A stretch of 64,000 nucleotides of DNA from Pontederia crassipes (Eukaryota > Streptophyta > Magnoliopsida > Commelinales > Pontederiaceae). How positions within the stretch are numbered: position 1 is the first letter of the stretch; each line of letters opens with the position of its first letter. Below the pieces are notes generated by a model, which ran no database searches, was not told where the DNA came from, and was given only the letters and a program-made list of their open reading frames with translations. The translations under genes were made by a program, and so were the position numbers. The DNA is taken from assembly GCA_030549335.1 (NCBI GenBank), contig JAUKPH010000027.1, forward strand, positions 1,488,001 through 1,552,000, written 5' to 3'. Of this stretch, positions 22,844 through 34,803 are shown piece by piece.

Positions 22844-22872
<29 letters not shown>
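22749..22872. repeat. Duplicated 'agctcgacacgtg' end motif with TA runs
   Basis: 'gagagctcgacacgtg.cac' followed by 'tttcaatc' and a TA run occurs twice within about 70 bp. The same motif ends the region at 27858-27895 and near 26430. In reverse complement it resembles plant Helitron 5' ends. Tandem copies may be a duplicated end. Confidence 0.6.
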
Positions 22873-22883
<11 letters not shown>

Positions 22884-24375
22884 GAGAGAGAGAGGGGGAG
22901 AGATTATATATTAATTAACGGAGAACAACAAATTGATCATATAAAACATTCAAAATTAATATTAATGGTACAGAAAAATCATGCAACTATTACAAAAAAA
23001 TTTGCATGTATACTTATATAAAAAATTGCTCTATCAATTTATTAACATTATATGCATTTAATATTGTGCCACAAAAAGATATTTTACAACAAATTTCAAT
23101 ATAAGATACCTTATTTTAATGAAATAAAAATTATTTATATCCTAGTTTTATTTATTGGCAATTGTTATCAATGAAAGAACATAAAAATGAAAAAGCCTCA
23201 ACTAAAAAATTCAAAGATATTTCATTAGGAAATGCTTGCTTGAAATTAAAATATAAAAATTGTGACTAAAGTTGTAAAAACATAATTGAAAATAATAATT
23301 ACTTGTGAGAGCAATGTCAAAAATATGATTCAAATATGATGTAGAAAAATTATCGATAATTATTGTTCCATAGAAAAAAGGATAAAGATGCATAAATTAA
23401 GTAAAAAACAATACTAACATATATGACAATGTTTCTTTCTATTCTCCTTTTGGCCATGTCTTCCATTTGTTATAGCTGATAACAATTATTAATCATTTTA
23501 TATATCAGGTAGATAATGATAGATTTTTTTTTCATTTATAGTAGTTGAATAATTTGTTACAAAAAATCTTTCATTTATAGTAGTTAAATAATTTATTAGT
23601 TTATTAGAATATATTAATTAATTAACAAATTGTTAGTACAAATAACAAATTTTTTAAGTTTAGTTGAAAACTTTGTTATTAACTGATTACATATCAATTT
23701 ATAACGAAATATCTAATAATAATAAAATTATTATGAAACCTAGTTATTTGATATTCTAAAATGATTGATATATTAAGTATTCTATTTCCTTAATAGAATA
23801 ACAACAACAATAACTATATACAATTAAAAAAATGTTATCATAAATAATATATATGATTATAAATATTAATAGAATTAAAATATTTCATTTATTTCATATA
23901 ATATTGATTATCATATTGTTGGTTATTGAAAAATCTCATTTATAGTAGTTAAAAGTTTTGTTATTAGCTTATTATATAATAAAAGATTATGAATCATAAT
24001 TGTTTGATATTATAAAATTGTTGATATACATAAGTTTTCTATTATTGTTTATTATTGAGTATCATGTTATTGTTTATAGAAAAAAATCTTTCATTTATAG
24101 CAGATGAAATTTTTTTTATTAGTTCATTAGAATATCTGAATCAATTAACAAGCTATTAATAATAATAACATAATGAGTAAGTTTGGTTGAATATTTTGTT
24201 ATATATTTATTACATATCTTATATTGGTTTATAACGGCATAACCAATAACAATAAAGTGATTACAAATCTAAATTGTTTATATTTTAAAATGATTCATAT
24301 ACTTGTCTTTTATCACCTTAATAAAATGACAACTTGACAACAATAAAATATAATTATATAGAACTAAAAATTGTT

Positions 24376-24756
24376 GGGTTTAATGAGCGTGTGAAGCGTG
24401 TTCCGTGTGAAGCGCGTGTGAAGCGACTTTAGACACACTTATGTTTATTTTTTTCGATATTTTTCTTCATTGATAGTTTAGAGGATTACTAGTGATAACA
24501 AATATATGATTCAAATCATTAATAATACTTTTTTTCATCATTTTTGAATTTTGACGAACTTCTACATATTATTATCCGTCATAATAGATATAAGCATTTT
24601 ATATAATTTCTAATCTTATAAAACTATTTTTTGTTATCATGAATGATCATTTAAGCTATTGGTAAAGAAATATATTGAAAAAAATGAAGAAAAATATGTC
24701 TAAGGCCGCTTCACACGCATTTCACATGGAAAGCGCTTCACACGCTCATTTTTCTC
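24376..24756. mobile_element. MITE (Mutator-like), 9-bp target duplication, copy 1
   Basis: The 381-bp element is flanked by AAAATTGTT at 24367-24375 and 24757-24765. Its ends are near-inverted: 'gggtttaatgagcgtgtgaa' on the left and, in reverse complement, 'gagaaaaatgagcgtgtgaa' on the right. The inverted similarity extends inwards through 'tttagacacacttatg'. A 9-bp duplication is the Mutator superfamily hallmark. There is no coding sequence. Confidence 0.75.
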
Positions 24757-24886
24757 AAAATTGTTAGCATAAATAATATATGATTATAAATATTATTAGC
24801 ACAAAATTATATCATCTACTTCATATATTATTGGTTACATAAAAAAAATGTTATTTATAGTAATCAAATAATTTTTTTAACTTCTA

Positions 24887-24930
<44 letters not shown>

Positions 24931-26464
24931 TACATACATAGAGACTATGTATATATAATAAATTAACAAAATTCTAACAATAATAACAAAATTATTAAAT
25001 TTGGTTGATTATTTTATTGTTAGCTGATTAATCCTATATCGATTTATTTATGAATTATGACATATAGATATACATATAATAATAAATTATTAGTAATAAT
25101 AAAATAATAAAATTTGGTTGATTATTTTGTTATCAATTGTTTAGATATCCTGCATTGATTATAACGAACTATTCAATAATAATAAAATAATTACGAATTC
25201 TAGTTGTTTTGATATTGTAAAATAATTGATATACATAAGTCTTCTACCTTCTTAATAGAATAACAACATGATAGTAACAAAAAAAACTATATACAACTAA
25301 AAAGTATTAGTATACATAATATATTAGTATAAATATTAGCAAAAAAGATATACCATTTATTTCATATATTATTTGTTATCGAAAAATATTTCATTTATAT
25401 TAGTTGAATAATTTATTTAACCTTTTACTTACATATATAGATATGCATATAGATAAATAAGTTGTACGTAGATACATGTTATCGTAATATTACATTTAAA
25501 AATTTTGTGATACTTATATTAATCATCAATAGATATTACATTAGAGTATGAAATGCATGTCTTTAACTCAATGTTCAAATCATAACATAATATTTTTAGT
25601 TCAATAATTTTTTTATCGTCATACTTCTATATATAGATATGCTTATATAGATAAATAAGTTGTAGATAGATACATGTTATCATAATATTATATTTAAAAA
25701 TTTTATGATACTTATATTAATCATCAATAGATATTAACATTAGAGTATGAAATACGTGTCTTTAACTCGATGTTCAGATCATAACATAATATTTTTAATC
25801 TTTCCTTGTATATATAAATTATAATATTTGATATTTTTTATACAAAGATAAATTATATATAAATATATTTTATCATATACAAATCAATATTTGTAGATAT
25901 GCATGCACTAATTGTCTACAAAGAGGGCATGGAGTATGCAAAAAAAATGAAAAACCCCTTATAATATTTAATATTTTTTATTAGATAAAAATAAGTATTT
26001 TTCTTATAATATTTAATATTTTTATTAGGAAAAAAATTATCTATAATTTTTTATCACTTACAAACCTATATTTGAAGGAGGGCGTAAAGCATGCAAATGA
26101 AAACTAAAAGCCCCTCTATTTATAGTTACAAATATGTAATTAAAAAATATAAATAAATAAAATTATATATACTTAACAACTAACTTTGAAAGCGTGAAAG
26201 CTCCTCTATTTATAGTTATAAATATGAAATTTAAAAACATGAATAAATAAAATTTTATATACTTAAGAACTAACTTAAAATATGCAAATGACGACTAAAA
26301 ATCTTTTTATTTATAGTTACAAACGTAGAATTGAAAAACATAAATAAATAGAATTATATAATTTTGATAACTAACTTTTGAGTATCTATAATTATATAAT
26401 TAAAAGATTATTATTTTATACATTCAATTTATGATAGCTCGACACATGACACTTTCTACCTCTG

Positions 26465-26513
<49 letters not shown>

Positions 26514-26517
<4 letters not shown>

Positions 26518-26854
26518 AAATGAGCGTGTGAAGCGCGTGTGAAACGGTTTTAGACATACTTATGCTCGACATTTTTCTTTATTGATAGTTTAGAGGGTCA
26601 CTAGGGATAACAAATATATGATTCATATCATTAACAATAATTTTTTTCATCATTTTTTAATTTTGACGAACTTCTGCACATTATTATCCGTCATAATGGA
26701 TATAAGCATTTTATATATCTTCTAATCTTATAAAACTATTTTTTGTTATCATAAATGATCATTTAAGCTATTAGTAAAGAAAGATATCGAAAAAATGAAG
26801 AAAAATATGTCTAAGGCCGTTTCACGCGGAAAACGCTTCACACGCTCATTTTTC
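26514..26854. mobile_element. MITE (Mutator-like), copy 2
   Basis: This copy is homologous to 24376-24756 along its whole length, with ends 'gaaaaaatgagcgtgtgaag' and 'cttcacacgctcattttt'. It has landed in a TA microsatellite, so the target duplication cannot be read. The two copies sit in the same orientation about 2.1 kb apart, so one may have arisen by duplication of the surrounding DNA. Confidence 0.75.
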
Positions 26855-27904
26855 ACATATATATACATATATATACTATTCAATAATAATAAAATGATTA
26901 TTTATTTAATATTCTAAAATGATTGATATGCATAAATCTTCTATATCTTGATAAAATAACAACCCGATAACACCCAAAAATAAATATGTACAACTAAAGA
27001 TTGTTAGTGTACACAATATGTGATTAAAATATTACAAAAATATATCATTATTACATATGTTATTTGTTATAATATTATTGGTTATATATTGTTTTTTTTT
27101 CATTTATAATAGTTTACAGACCTACATACATACATAAACACACACATATATAAGATGCATAGTATCATAATAATATATTTAAAAATTAATGATATCTATA
27201 TTAATCATCAATGAATATTATCATTAAAGTATGAAATGCATGTTTTTGACTTGATGACATATAATTTTTAGTCTTTCATTGTATATATAAATTATAACAT
27301 TTAATATTTTTTATTAAATGAGGAGAAATTATATATAAGTATGTTTTATTACCCATAGACTTATATTTGAGATACACACATTCTTTGTCATCAAAGAGAA
27401 TATCGAGTATGAAAATGTAAAATAAAAACCCCTTATAATATTTATTTTTTTATTACATGGGATAAATTAAATATAAGTATTTTTTCTTATAACATTTAAT
27501 ATTTTTATTAGATGTAGAAAAATTATATATAAGTATTTTTTCTTATAATAATATTCTTATTAGATGTAGAAAAAGTATATATAAGTATTTCTTCTTATAA
27601 TATTTAATATTTTTATTATATGGAGAAATATTATATAAATATTTTTTTATTACGCACAAATCTAAATTTATAGATCCGCACATATTCTTTGAAGACAAAG
27701 AAGATGTCGAGTATGCAAACGAAATTGAAAGCCCTCTATTATAATTAAAAATATATAATTTAAAAATATAAATAAATAAAATTATATATTTTCTAATAAT
27801 TAACTCAAGTATTTATGATTATATAATTATAATATTATCATTTTATATATTCAATTTATGAGAGCTCGACAAGTGACACTTTCTACCTCTGCTTATATAT
27901 ATAT

Positions 27905-28690
27905 TTTTAAATGGTAATAACATTTTAATTGTAAACATTTGCTAATATTTTTAAAACTTAATATAAATTGAACCTCTCAAGCTTTTCTGGGAGGGGGCGA
28001 TGAGGGGGCCTAATTTAAATTTTATTTTATTTTACTTTCTAGAAAATCGATTTCAAATTTTAATTGTTCTGAGTATATTTTTGGTGTTGAATAGATTTTT
28101 TATTTTTATTTTTTTTACATTTGTACTTGCAGGGCTATTCTCTTACTTCCTTCTATTATATTTTTTTCCATTTTCTCTATTGGATTGAGTTCATTCTCCC
28201 ATCGTCCAAAGAAAGAAAAGTAGGGAAAAGTAAGTAAATAGAAAGACCAACCAATACATGCAACCTCCATGCTTGTAGAGGATCGCAGGCGCAGATTAAT
28301 GAACGGGAATCGGCTATTCGGACGATTGACTTATTTGTAAATTTTCTGAAGCTGATATTTGCGAGAAGATCGAAGTTTTTTTCTTCATTTTCTGGGTACC
28401 ATAAGCGTTTTCATATTTCTTGGTAAAGAGTTACTCAGTATCAAGATTAGTTGAACTATATAGCGCTTAAAGCAATCTACTTTTTTTTTCCTTAAATTCC
28501 TTGGCATATAAAATGCGGTGGTAATCCTCTTTAACCTCCAACATACTTCATCTAGACTTCTATTGGTTTATTATTTTCACGTTTCCTTTTTTGTTTCACG
28601 AAAAATATATTAGAAACTTTTCGCTTCTATTTCTGTTAGGGGCCTCATTGGTAATGCAACATAATGACAGCAGCAGAGTAAAAATCATTA
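27905..28690. other. Intergenic, no gene seen
   Basis: AT-rich sequence with T-rich open frames only. No conserved domain, RNA gene or repeat end was recognised. Confidence 0.4.
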
Positions 28691-28693
28691 ACA

Positions 28694-28916
28694 TCACCTT
28701 AGGAGTCTTGCCAACACTGGGCTCCTGTCGAGATCATTCATCAGCAATCTCAATGCACATTGAAGATCTTGCAGTATTCTTGCCCCGGCGGTAATGACAT
28801 GGTTCTTCACGAGGGCCACGGCTCGGGGGCGAGACTGCCAGTAGGCACCATCTGGCTGGTGCCGCATACAGCGAATGGGTTTCTGTAAATGATGCAGTCC
28901 CATCTATTAACACTTG
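28694..28916 (-). other. Possible exon or gene scrap of unknown identity
   Basis: The minus strand has an open stretch with balanced base composition reading 'RCMRHQPDGAYWQSRPRAVA' and 'LVKNHVITAGARILQDLQ'. It is preceded by 'atcatttacag', which could be a splice acceptor. I do not recognise the protein. It lies downstream of the makorin stop on the same strand and could be chance, a decayed gene, or an exon of a gene I cannot assemble. Confidence 0.2.
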
Positions 28917-29222
28917 GAATCTCCTAGAATAAACAATATGCCATCACGCATCCCACAACAGTGATTAATATGTGGCATTTAAGCAATAAGTTCCACGTTG
29001 AGAAATCACTGTAGATTTAGTACACACGTCCTGCAAGACTACAGAGGGAAAATGCAGCTTCCTAAGCCTCATGATCATTGATGGGATAATATCGTTGCAA
29101 AATACTTTTTGCAAAATTGTTAACACCAACAAAATAACTATCGACCAAAATGACCCTATCGCTTTTAGTTCCCAGTCAACAAAAGAAGCACCTGCATCAC
29201 CACAACATTTATCATAATCTGG

Positions 29223-32200
29223 CTACTCATCCTCACTAGCTGTCTCAAATACATCATCTTCGTCGCCCAACTGTGAAAGTAGAAGGCTCATCGCCAGGAA
29301 ACTGTCAGCATCTTCAGCATCAAAATCCTCGACAGTGAAATCATCATAGTCAAAATAGTCAGGATCCTCATGGTCCAGAAATATATGCTCCGCAAGATTA
29401 GTTAGTTCATCCTCGACCAAGAGTCGGCTGAAGAGGTTTTCGAGCTCCCGTTCCACATTTGGCCGCATTGAACGAGAAGCACGAGGCCTATATCTCTGGC
29501 GCCTGTTACCTTGTCTGTTTGCATGGGGCTTGAATGTATGCTGAAACAGAGTAGATATGATAATATTAGATACCAATCCTATAAATCTAGTCAACTGTTT
29601 GAAAATTTCGTGATACAGATCCAAGAACTTTAGCTCACGTAAATTATGATAATTTAAGCACGCATTTGTCTTAGCAAGTTAACACTAATCGGCTTTAAAC
29701 ATTGAAGCTGATTTCAAGAAAACAATAATAGAACACATTTGGATATAAGTTAGTGATAACAAGTGATTATAAAGCTTGGCGATATAAGTGCTTACAATTA
29801 GTATCCTGAATCACTTAAATACCCCAACTATTTTCTCGGCGAATAAATCATATTGCTCATCTAACTTAAATAAGCAATACTTGAAGTATATTTACTCTTA
29901 AGATATTTAGTTAGTTAAGAAATTGTTATATATGAAATTAAAAAATGTGAGGAAGGGCATGGGCCCCCCCATCTCACCATCCTCCCTATCCAACTAACTG
30001 TCTCTCCTTTTCATAGGAGAGGTCACACCATCCTATAGAAGGAGGACATGGGCCTCCTGTGCCAACAACATCCCCAACCAATTGAGGGTGTCTCCCTATC
30101 ATAGGAGACCATGACCATCCCTTGCGGCCACCCTCGACAGCCAAGAAGACCACCAACCCTGTATGCAGTCGCCAGACCAAGAAAAAACTAGGGGCACCGC
30201 AATACTATAATAAAATAAAGTAAATTCTACAACTACATGCTTATACAAGGGTATAAACCATAGTTTTAGGGGTGGGGACATTGCTTGAGAGGAAGGAGAG
30301 AGAATGAAAAAATTGAAAGGAATAGGAAAAGAAGCACAAACCTAGTCACATTAAGGTAATAATCTACTTTGATCGAACCAGTAAAACTTATCAGCAAAAA
30401 GAAAGTTAGCACCCCCTGCTTTTTTATCTACTTATAAAGTGTTACTGAAAGACTTATAACCCGGAAACATATTTCTCAAACATTATTTTAAACAAAATTA
30501 AGGGTTAATAAGCAAGTTTCACAAACACCATCCAAGTGTTTTACATAAAAGTGATTTGTCATTCAAACCATTGTACCTTGTATATGCTAATGAAAGGATG
30601 CATGTACCAAACAAAAAACATCCATTTTTTCAAGTGCCATAACTGAGACCCTGATGGTAATTGAACTTGAGCTTCCATGATGGAAGAAATAAGCCACCAA
30701 ATTTCAATTTATAAAAGAAATATATGTATCTCGTACCTTTAATAATCAACTGCAAAGTACAAGCAACAGCCAGGCGAAATAATAAGAAAATCAAAGTAAA
30801 TTCTCCGATTTAGACATCAAATTGAAAACATTGAATAATTTAAATGGAAAATACAAGGACACTTTTATTTCAGTTTGATACACGAATCATGTTGAAATGG
30901 TTTTTGCTAGACCAATGGAATGGACAAATTAAGTTGTTCTATATAATTGTATATAACATGAAATCTGACCAAACTATGAATTGTGGAATTAGCTTCACTC
31001 AAGGTACTCGACTGCTGTCCAGCAGTCAAAGAATAGCTTCCTAATTACTACTCCACTCTACTTCAAATAGCTTCAAAGGAAGAAGCACAAGAATCAAGCA
31101 TGCATATACCAATAGCATCATGCAGATATAATTTTGAAAAAATTGCAACCAGCTCCTACAGAACCATGGATAAAAAACCAAACAAATCTGATGTGTTACC
31201 TTGTAGAAACAACTTGCACCAAAGGGGCATGACCCAAATCCAAATTCAAAATATTTGCAATCAATCGACCTGTTGAGTAATGAACAAAAGCATTGTTAAT
31301 AAATATGCAAGTATAACTAGACATCACGGAAATATAAAAAAGAAAAGAATAATATAGTTGGTTAATTACATGTATCCCATCAAGATGTGTAAATAAAATT
31401 ACATGAAGACAAGGTCACCAATAAGGAACGGATACTATAAGCACTTACTTAAGTTTGGCCTTGTAACTGTCAATTATCTCTTGTTTCTCCTCCTTCGTAG
31501 AGTACCAGGTAATGCTCGGAACAACAAAGTAGGAAAGCTTCCTACAAACTGGACAAGCCCTTAGTGCAGTATTCAAATCCATGCCAGAATCTGGAGAACT
31601 GTTACGCCAATTTCGAATGCATGAAATGCAGAATGGATGATCACATTCTGAGAGCAAGCCAAATTTTCTCTCGGCGGCTGTGGGTTTAGAGTGCACACGT
31701 TCTAGACAAATACAGCACTCTATCTCCTGGCTGTATTTTAAGGCTTCAAGGTGCTTCTTATTTTTCTGACACATCTTCATGTGCTCTTCTCTTTCTTCAG
31801 GGCGATTGGGATGCAAGCAACTCTTTCTGCAAATGGAACACACATCACCATGCACACAAGGACACCTCTCTCCTTGAGGGCAACTACCAGCAGCAAATGA
31901 ACATAGTGGCAAGTTAGCTGATTGGACATTAGTATGCCCATTGTTACTATTGACATCCTGAGGAGAAGAAGCTTCCAAACTTTGAGTCAATCCAGGCAAT
32001 GAAATTGAAGGCTGACCCAAAGCTGTTAAATCATAGGTACTGCTGGAAGGCTGATTATGGTCTCCATTCAAAGGAATCCCAAAAGGATTGGTCACAAGAA
32101 GAGAAGACGTTGCCACATGGGGTGACAAATTTGATCCTGATGAAGATCTAGTTGATGGTTGGTTACCATGTAATATAACATGATCATACCTGCACCGACT

Positions 32201-33301
32201 ACCATAAAAGCATCTACCCTTCTGATAAAAGGTACAAATCTGTAACCACATAAAAAACAGAAAAAATGGAGCTGAACTTATTATATGAAAAAAAGATGAA
32301 TAAATGAAGAACATTATTCTACACAAAAATGGCATTACATTGTTTGTCTGGTCGCTCCAGTCATGAGAGAAATCACAATATTCCCCTTTTAAGCAAGACC
32401 CATTGGCGAAGAACTTGCACAGAACCCTGAATTATTCAAAAATGCACATCCGTTTGTGACATTAAAAAAGATTCCATATTGTTGGTTTTCTATGATAAAA
32501 CAAATGTTTTGAGAAAACCAATTCATCAATCTACCTACTCTTAAAAACACCTCTCTCCTTAACACTTAACCACGCATGTTTGGAATGAGGGGTTTTGCCA
32601 CTGTCTTGTAGCTAGAACAAAATCTAGGCTTTTGAATGGACCAGCCATACATAAAGAAAAATAGGTTCTAGGTTATGATGAAAATGTATCATACTGCTCA
32701 AATGGTTCGCATCCTCCAGCAGCAGCAGTAGCACAGCCAAAATAAACTGATACTATGATTCTAGTTCCAGTGGACGACAGTATTTTGGAAAAATTGACAC
32801 AATTATGCTGAATTAGCCATCAAATAGGACGATAGAGGCAACTATCATAAACAGGAGATTGTTTATTCATGCGTCCTATTGCAATTATACATAATAAATC
32901 GACTCTTCCTGGTAGCCAGCCTTCCCTGCCCAACTAATCCAGCACAATACTTTCTATTCTCTGGAATAAAAAAGAACTTACACGCTCAAATAAACAAATC
33001 CCTTGCAATATGTTCGCACGATTCAGCAACCCGTCTTTATGTTCATCCGGTACCGCTAAATCATAGTATCAAACACACAACGCAATCGACCGAACAAGAA
33101 TCGCAGCGCGACCCAAACAACCTCGAAACCGAGATCATCCAACAAACTTACACCCATCGATTGTTGGTCAAATGAAGTCAAATATCAATCAGAAATTAAA
33201 AAAAAAGGCAAAAACGCACCGCTACGTGAAGAACACATAAAAAGGAAGCAGTAAAGAAAGAGGCCGCGATGGAGCAATCGTTACCTTCTTCCCGACGACA
33301 T
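29223..33301 (-). CDS. MKRN: Makorin-type RING/CCCH E3 ubiquitin ligase, five exons
   Basis: Makorins are RNA-binding E3 ubiquitin ligases with CCCH zinc fingers and a RING domain. Exons (minus): 33301-33285, 32426-32339, 32239-31449, 31269-31200 and 29540-29223. All introns are GT-AG and frames join exactly, giving 427 residues. CCCH fingers: C9/C17/C23/H27, C37/C45/C51/H55, C148/C155/C161/H165 and C303/C313/C319/H323. A makorin Cys-His segment (about 169-192) precedes the RING (C210, C213, C234, H236, C239, C242, C264, C267). The C-terminus is basic, then strongly acidic and ends '[13 protein letters not shown]'. Start: ATG giving MSSGRR, as in short makorin first exons. Intron 4 is long (1659 bp). 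All zinc ligands are present, so the gene is probably functional. Confidence 0.93.
29541..31199 (-). other. Long last intron of the makorin gene
   Basis: The 1659-bp intron starts GTAACA and ends 'ctgtttcag' on the minus strand. A GC-richer block at about 29940-30250 contains 'tctcctatcataggaga'-like inverted sequence and may be an old insertion. No other gene was seen in it. Confidence 0.6.
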
Positions 33302-33755
33302 CGAACGGCGAACGGTGAATCAATTCGGAAAGCAAACACGAGCTGTTTGCCCCCTTCTGCAATTTTTCTAGGGTTCGAACTCGCCTATTAAAAGGGTCTT
33401 TGCTTAAAATAGCCTTCAATTTGGAATTTTGGACAACCTACGGAAATGCCAGTCGGCAAGAAAGAGTGGCATAACCGATATTAATTGTAAAGCAGGGGTA
33501 ATAACTAATAAGGCAGAGACGGGCGTGGTCGGTTAAAATTGACCGAGAAGCGACGACAATTTTTTTACTGGGTGCTTTAAAACTAAAAAGTCTCCCTCGG
33601 ATTTAGAGCTCACTTTTTGTTCGGACCGAGAAGTAGACCCGGAAACGAGGTGGAATACGGTTTCCAGTGGGACCCAAGAAAGGCATAAAGGCGCGTGGGG
33701 GTACGAGCAACATAGGCCGACGTGTTGGATCAGATTGATTATTAGGCCCACAAGC
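33302..33755 (-). promoter_or_regulatory. Makorin upstream region
   Basis: About 450 bp separate the makorin ATG from the R1 repeat copy at 33756. The promoter and 5' leader should lie here. I see no strong TATA box at a fixed distance and make no finer claim. Confidence 0.4.
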
Positions 33756-34459
33756 GTTATTAAAATCGCACTGCATCGATCGGTTCAATCGATTCAATCA
33801 CGAATCGATCGGTGATTCGTTCCGATTAGATATTCAAAATCGTTTTGACATTGAATTGGACAAAATTGGTTGAACCGGTCTGTTGAATTGGGCTAATTGA
33901 ATTAGTTCAATGCAGATTTTAAAAAAATTTAAAAAAATGATAAAAATAGGAAAGTTAAATGAGAAAAAATTATAAGAAAATTTAAAGATGAGGAAATATC
34001 ATATGTATACAATTAAATAAGAATTGAAATAAAAAGATAAGTATTTGAAATTGAATAATATTAAAATAGAAACTTATCAAATGGCATAAAATAAAGGAAA
34101 TAAAAAGGAAAGTGTTAAACAAAAAAAGAAATAAGAATAATTTAAGATAAAATTTATTAATATAATATTTATCATCATTAAATAGTAGATATTAAATTAT
34201 TAATAATCTATTTATATTATCATTATAAAACTTTTAATTATTAAAAATTATGTTATATTATTTTTTAATATTTTTAATAAGTCATCAGTACAATATTAAT
34301 ATACTATATCATATAACTTATATTATATCTTTATAATTATTATAAATAATATTATTTTAATAAAATCTGGTTCAATCCGGTCGAACCCGATCCGACCGAT
34401 CCAACCGCGACCAGTGATGAGTTCGGTCTTATCGTCGGTCCGGTTCTGAAAATATTGCT
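33756..34459. repeat. TIR-type repeat family R1, copy 4
   Basis: The left end 'cgttattaaaatcgcactgc' resembles copy 1. The right arm 'aataatattattttaataaa' then 'atccgaccgatccaaccgcg' is the reverse complement of the left arm of copy 3. The core is AT-rich and noncoding. It lies directly upstream of the makorin promoter region. Confidence 0.6.
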
Positions 34460-34798
34460 CAGAAGTTTAACAACGACCCGGAAGGAAATAAAGTAAAATA
34501 AACTTTTTTTTAATTACAAGTTAGGAAAAAACTAGAAAGTTTATTTAATTATTTCTATATCTTTGATAACAAACAATTGGTAAAGAAAAAAAAACTCGAT
34601 ACAACTAAGAAAAAACTTCCGTTCATGATATTTTCTGTAATGTTATGATTCAAATTAATAATTAATTTATACTTATAAATTACTCAATTGGCTGTTACAG
34701 CATTCATTCTCCGAAGGCAATCCAGTAGAAACCAGTTGAAAGTCTTAATTGCACCACATAGAAAAAAAAACAATTGAATTTAGAGACTAATAATTAAA
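34460..34798. other. Intergenic, no gene seen
   Basis: Short AT-rich spacer between repeat R1 copy 4 and the solo LTR; nothing recognisable. Confidence 0.5.
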
Positions 34799-34803
34799 CT
34801 ATA

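Larger units (their letters stand above)
19600..27760. repeat. Dispersed same-orientation repeat units (anchors 'gagtatgcaaat' and 'gatattctaaaatgattgat')
   Basis: One motif around 'ttctttg...gagtatgcaaat' recurs near 19655, 22214, 22421, 22588, 25929, 26085, 27404 and 27705. A second around 'gatattctaaaatgattgat' recurs near 19889, 23752, 24008, 24278, 25209 and 26910. All copies point the same way and extend for about 100-250 bp of recognisable similarity. This suggests repeated segmental duplication inside the Helitron-like region rather than chance AT-richness. Confidence 0.65.
17437..27900 (-). mobile_element. Helitron-like AT-rich region with internal repeats
   Basis: Read on the minus strand, the left border ends 'gccatcatactag', i.e. 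CTAG preceded by an imperfect GC-rich hairpin, as at Helitron 3' ends. The right side (27860-27895) reads in reverse complement 'gcagaggtagaaagtgtcac', then 'ttgtcgagctctca', resembling plant Helitron 5' ends. Related copies of that end also occur at 22749, 22817 and 26436. No Rep-helicase coding sequence is visible, so this is non-autonomous, or a pile of several copies. The call rests on end motifs only. Confidence 0.4.

Noticed and set aside
19600-27900. Regular repeat spacing suggesting a CRISPR-like array
   Set aside because: The units are degenerate, long and unevenly spaced, without constant short direct repeats; the setting is plant nuclear DNA.
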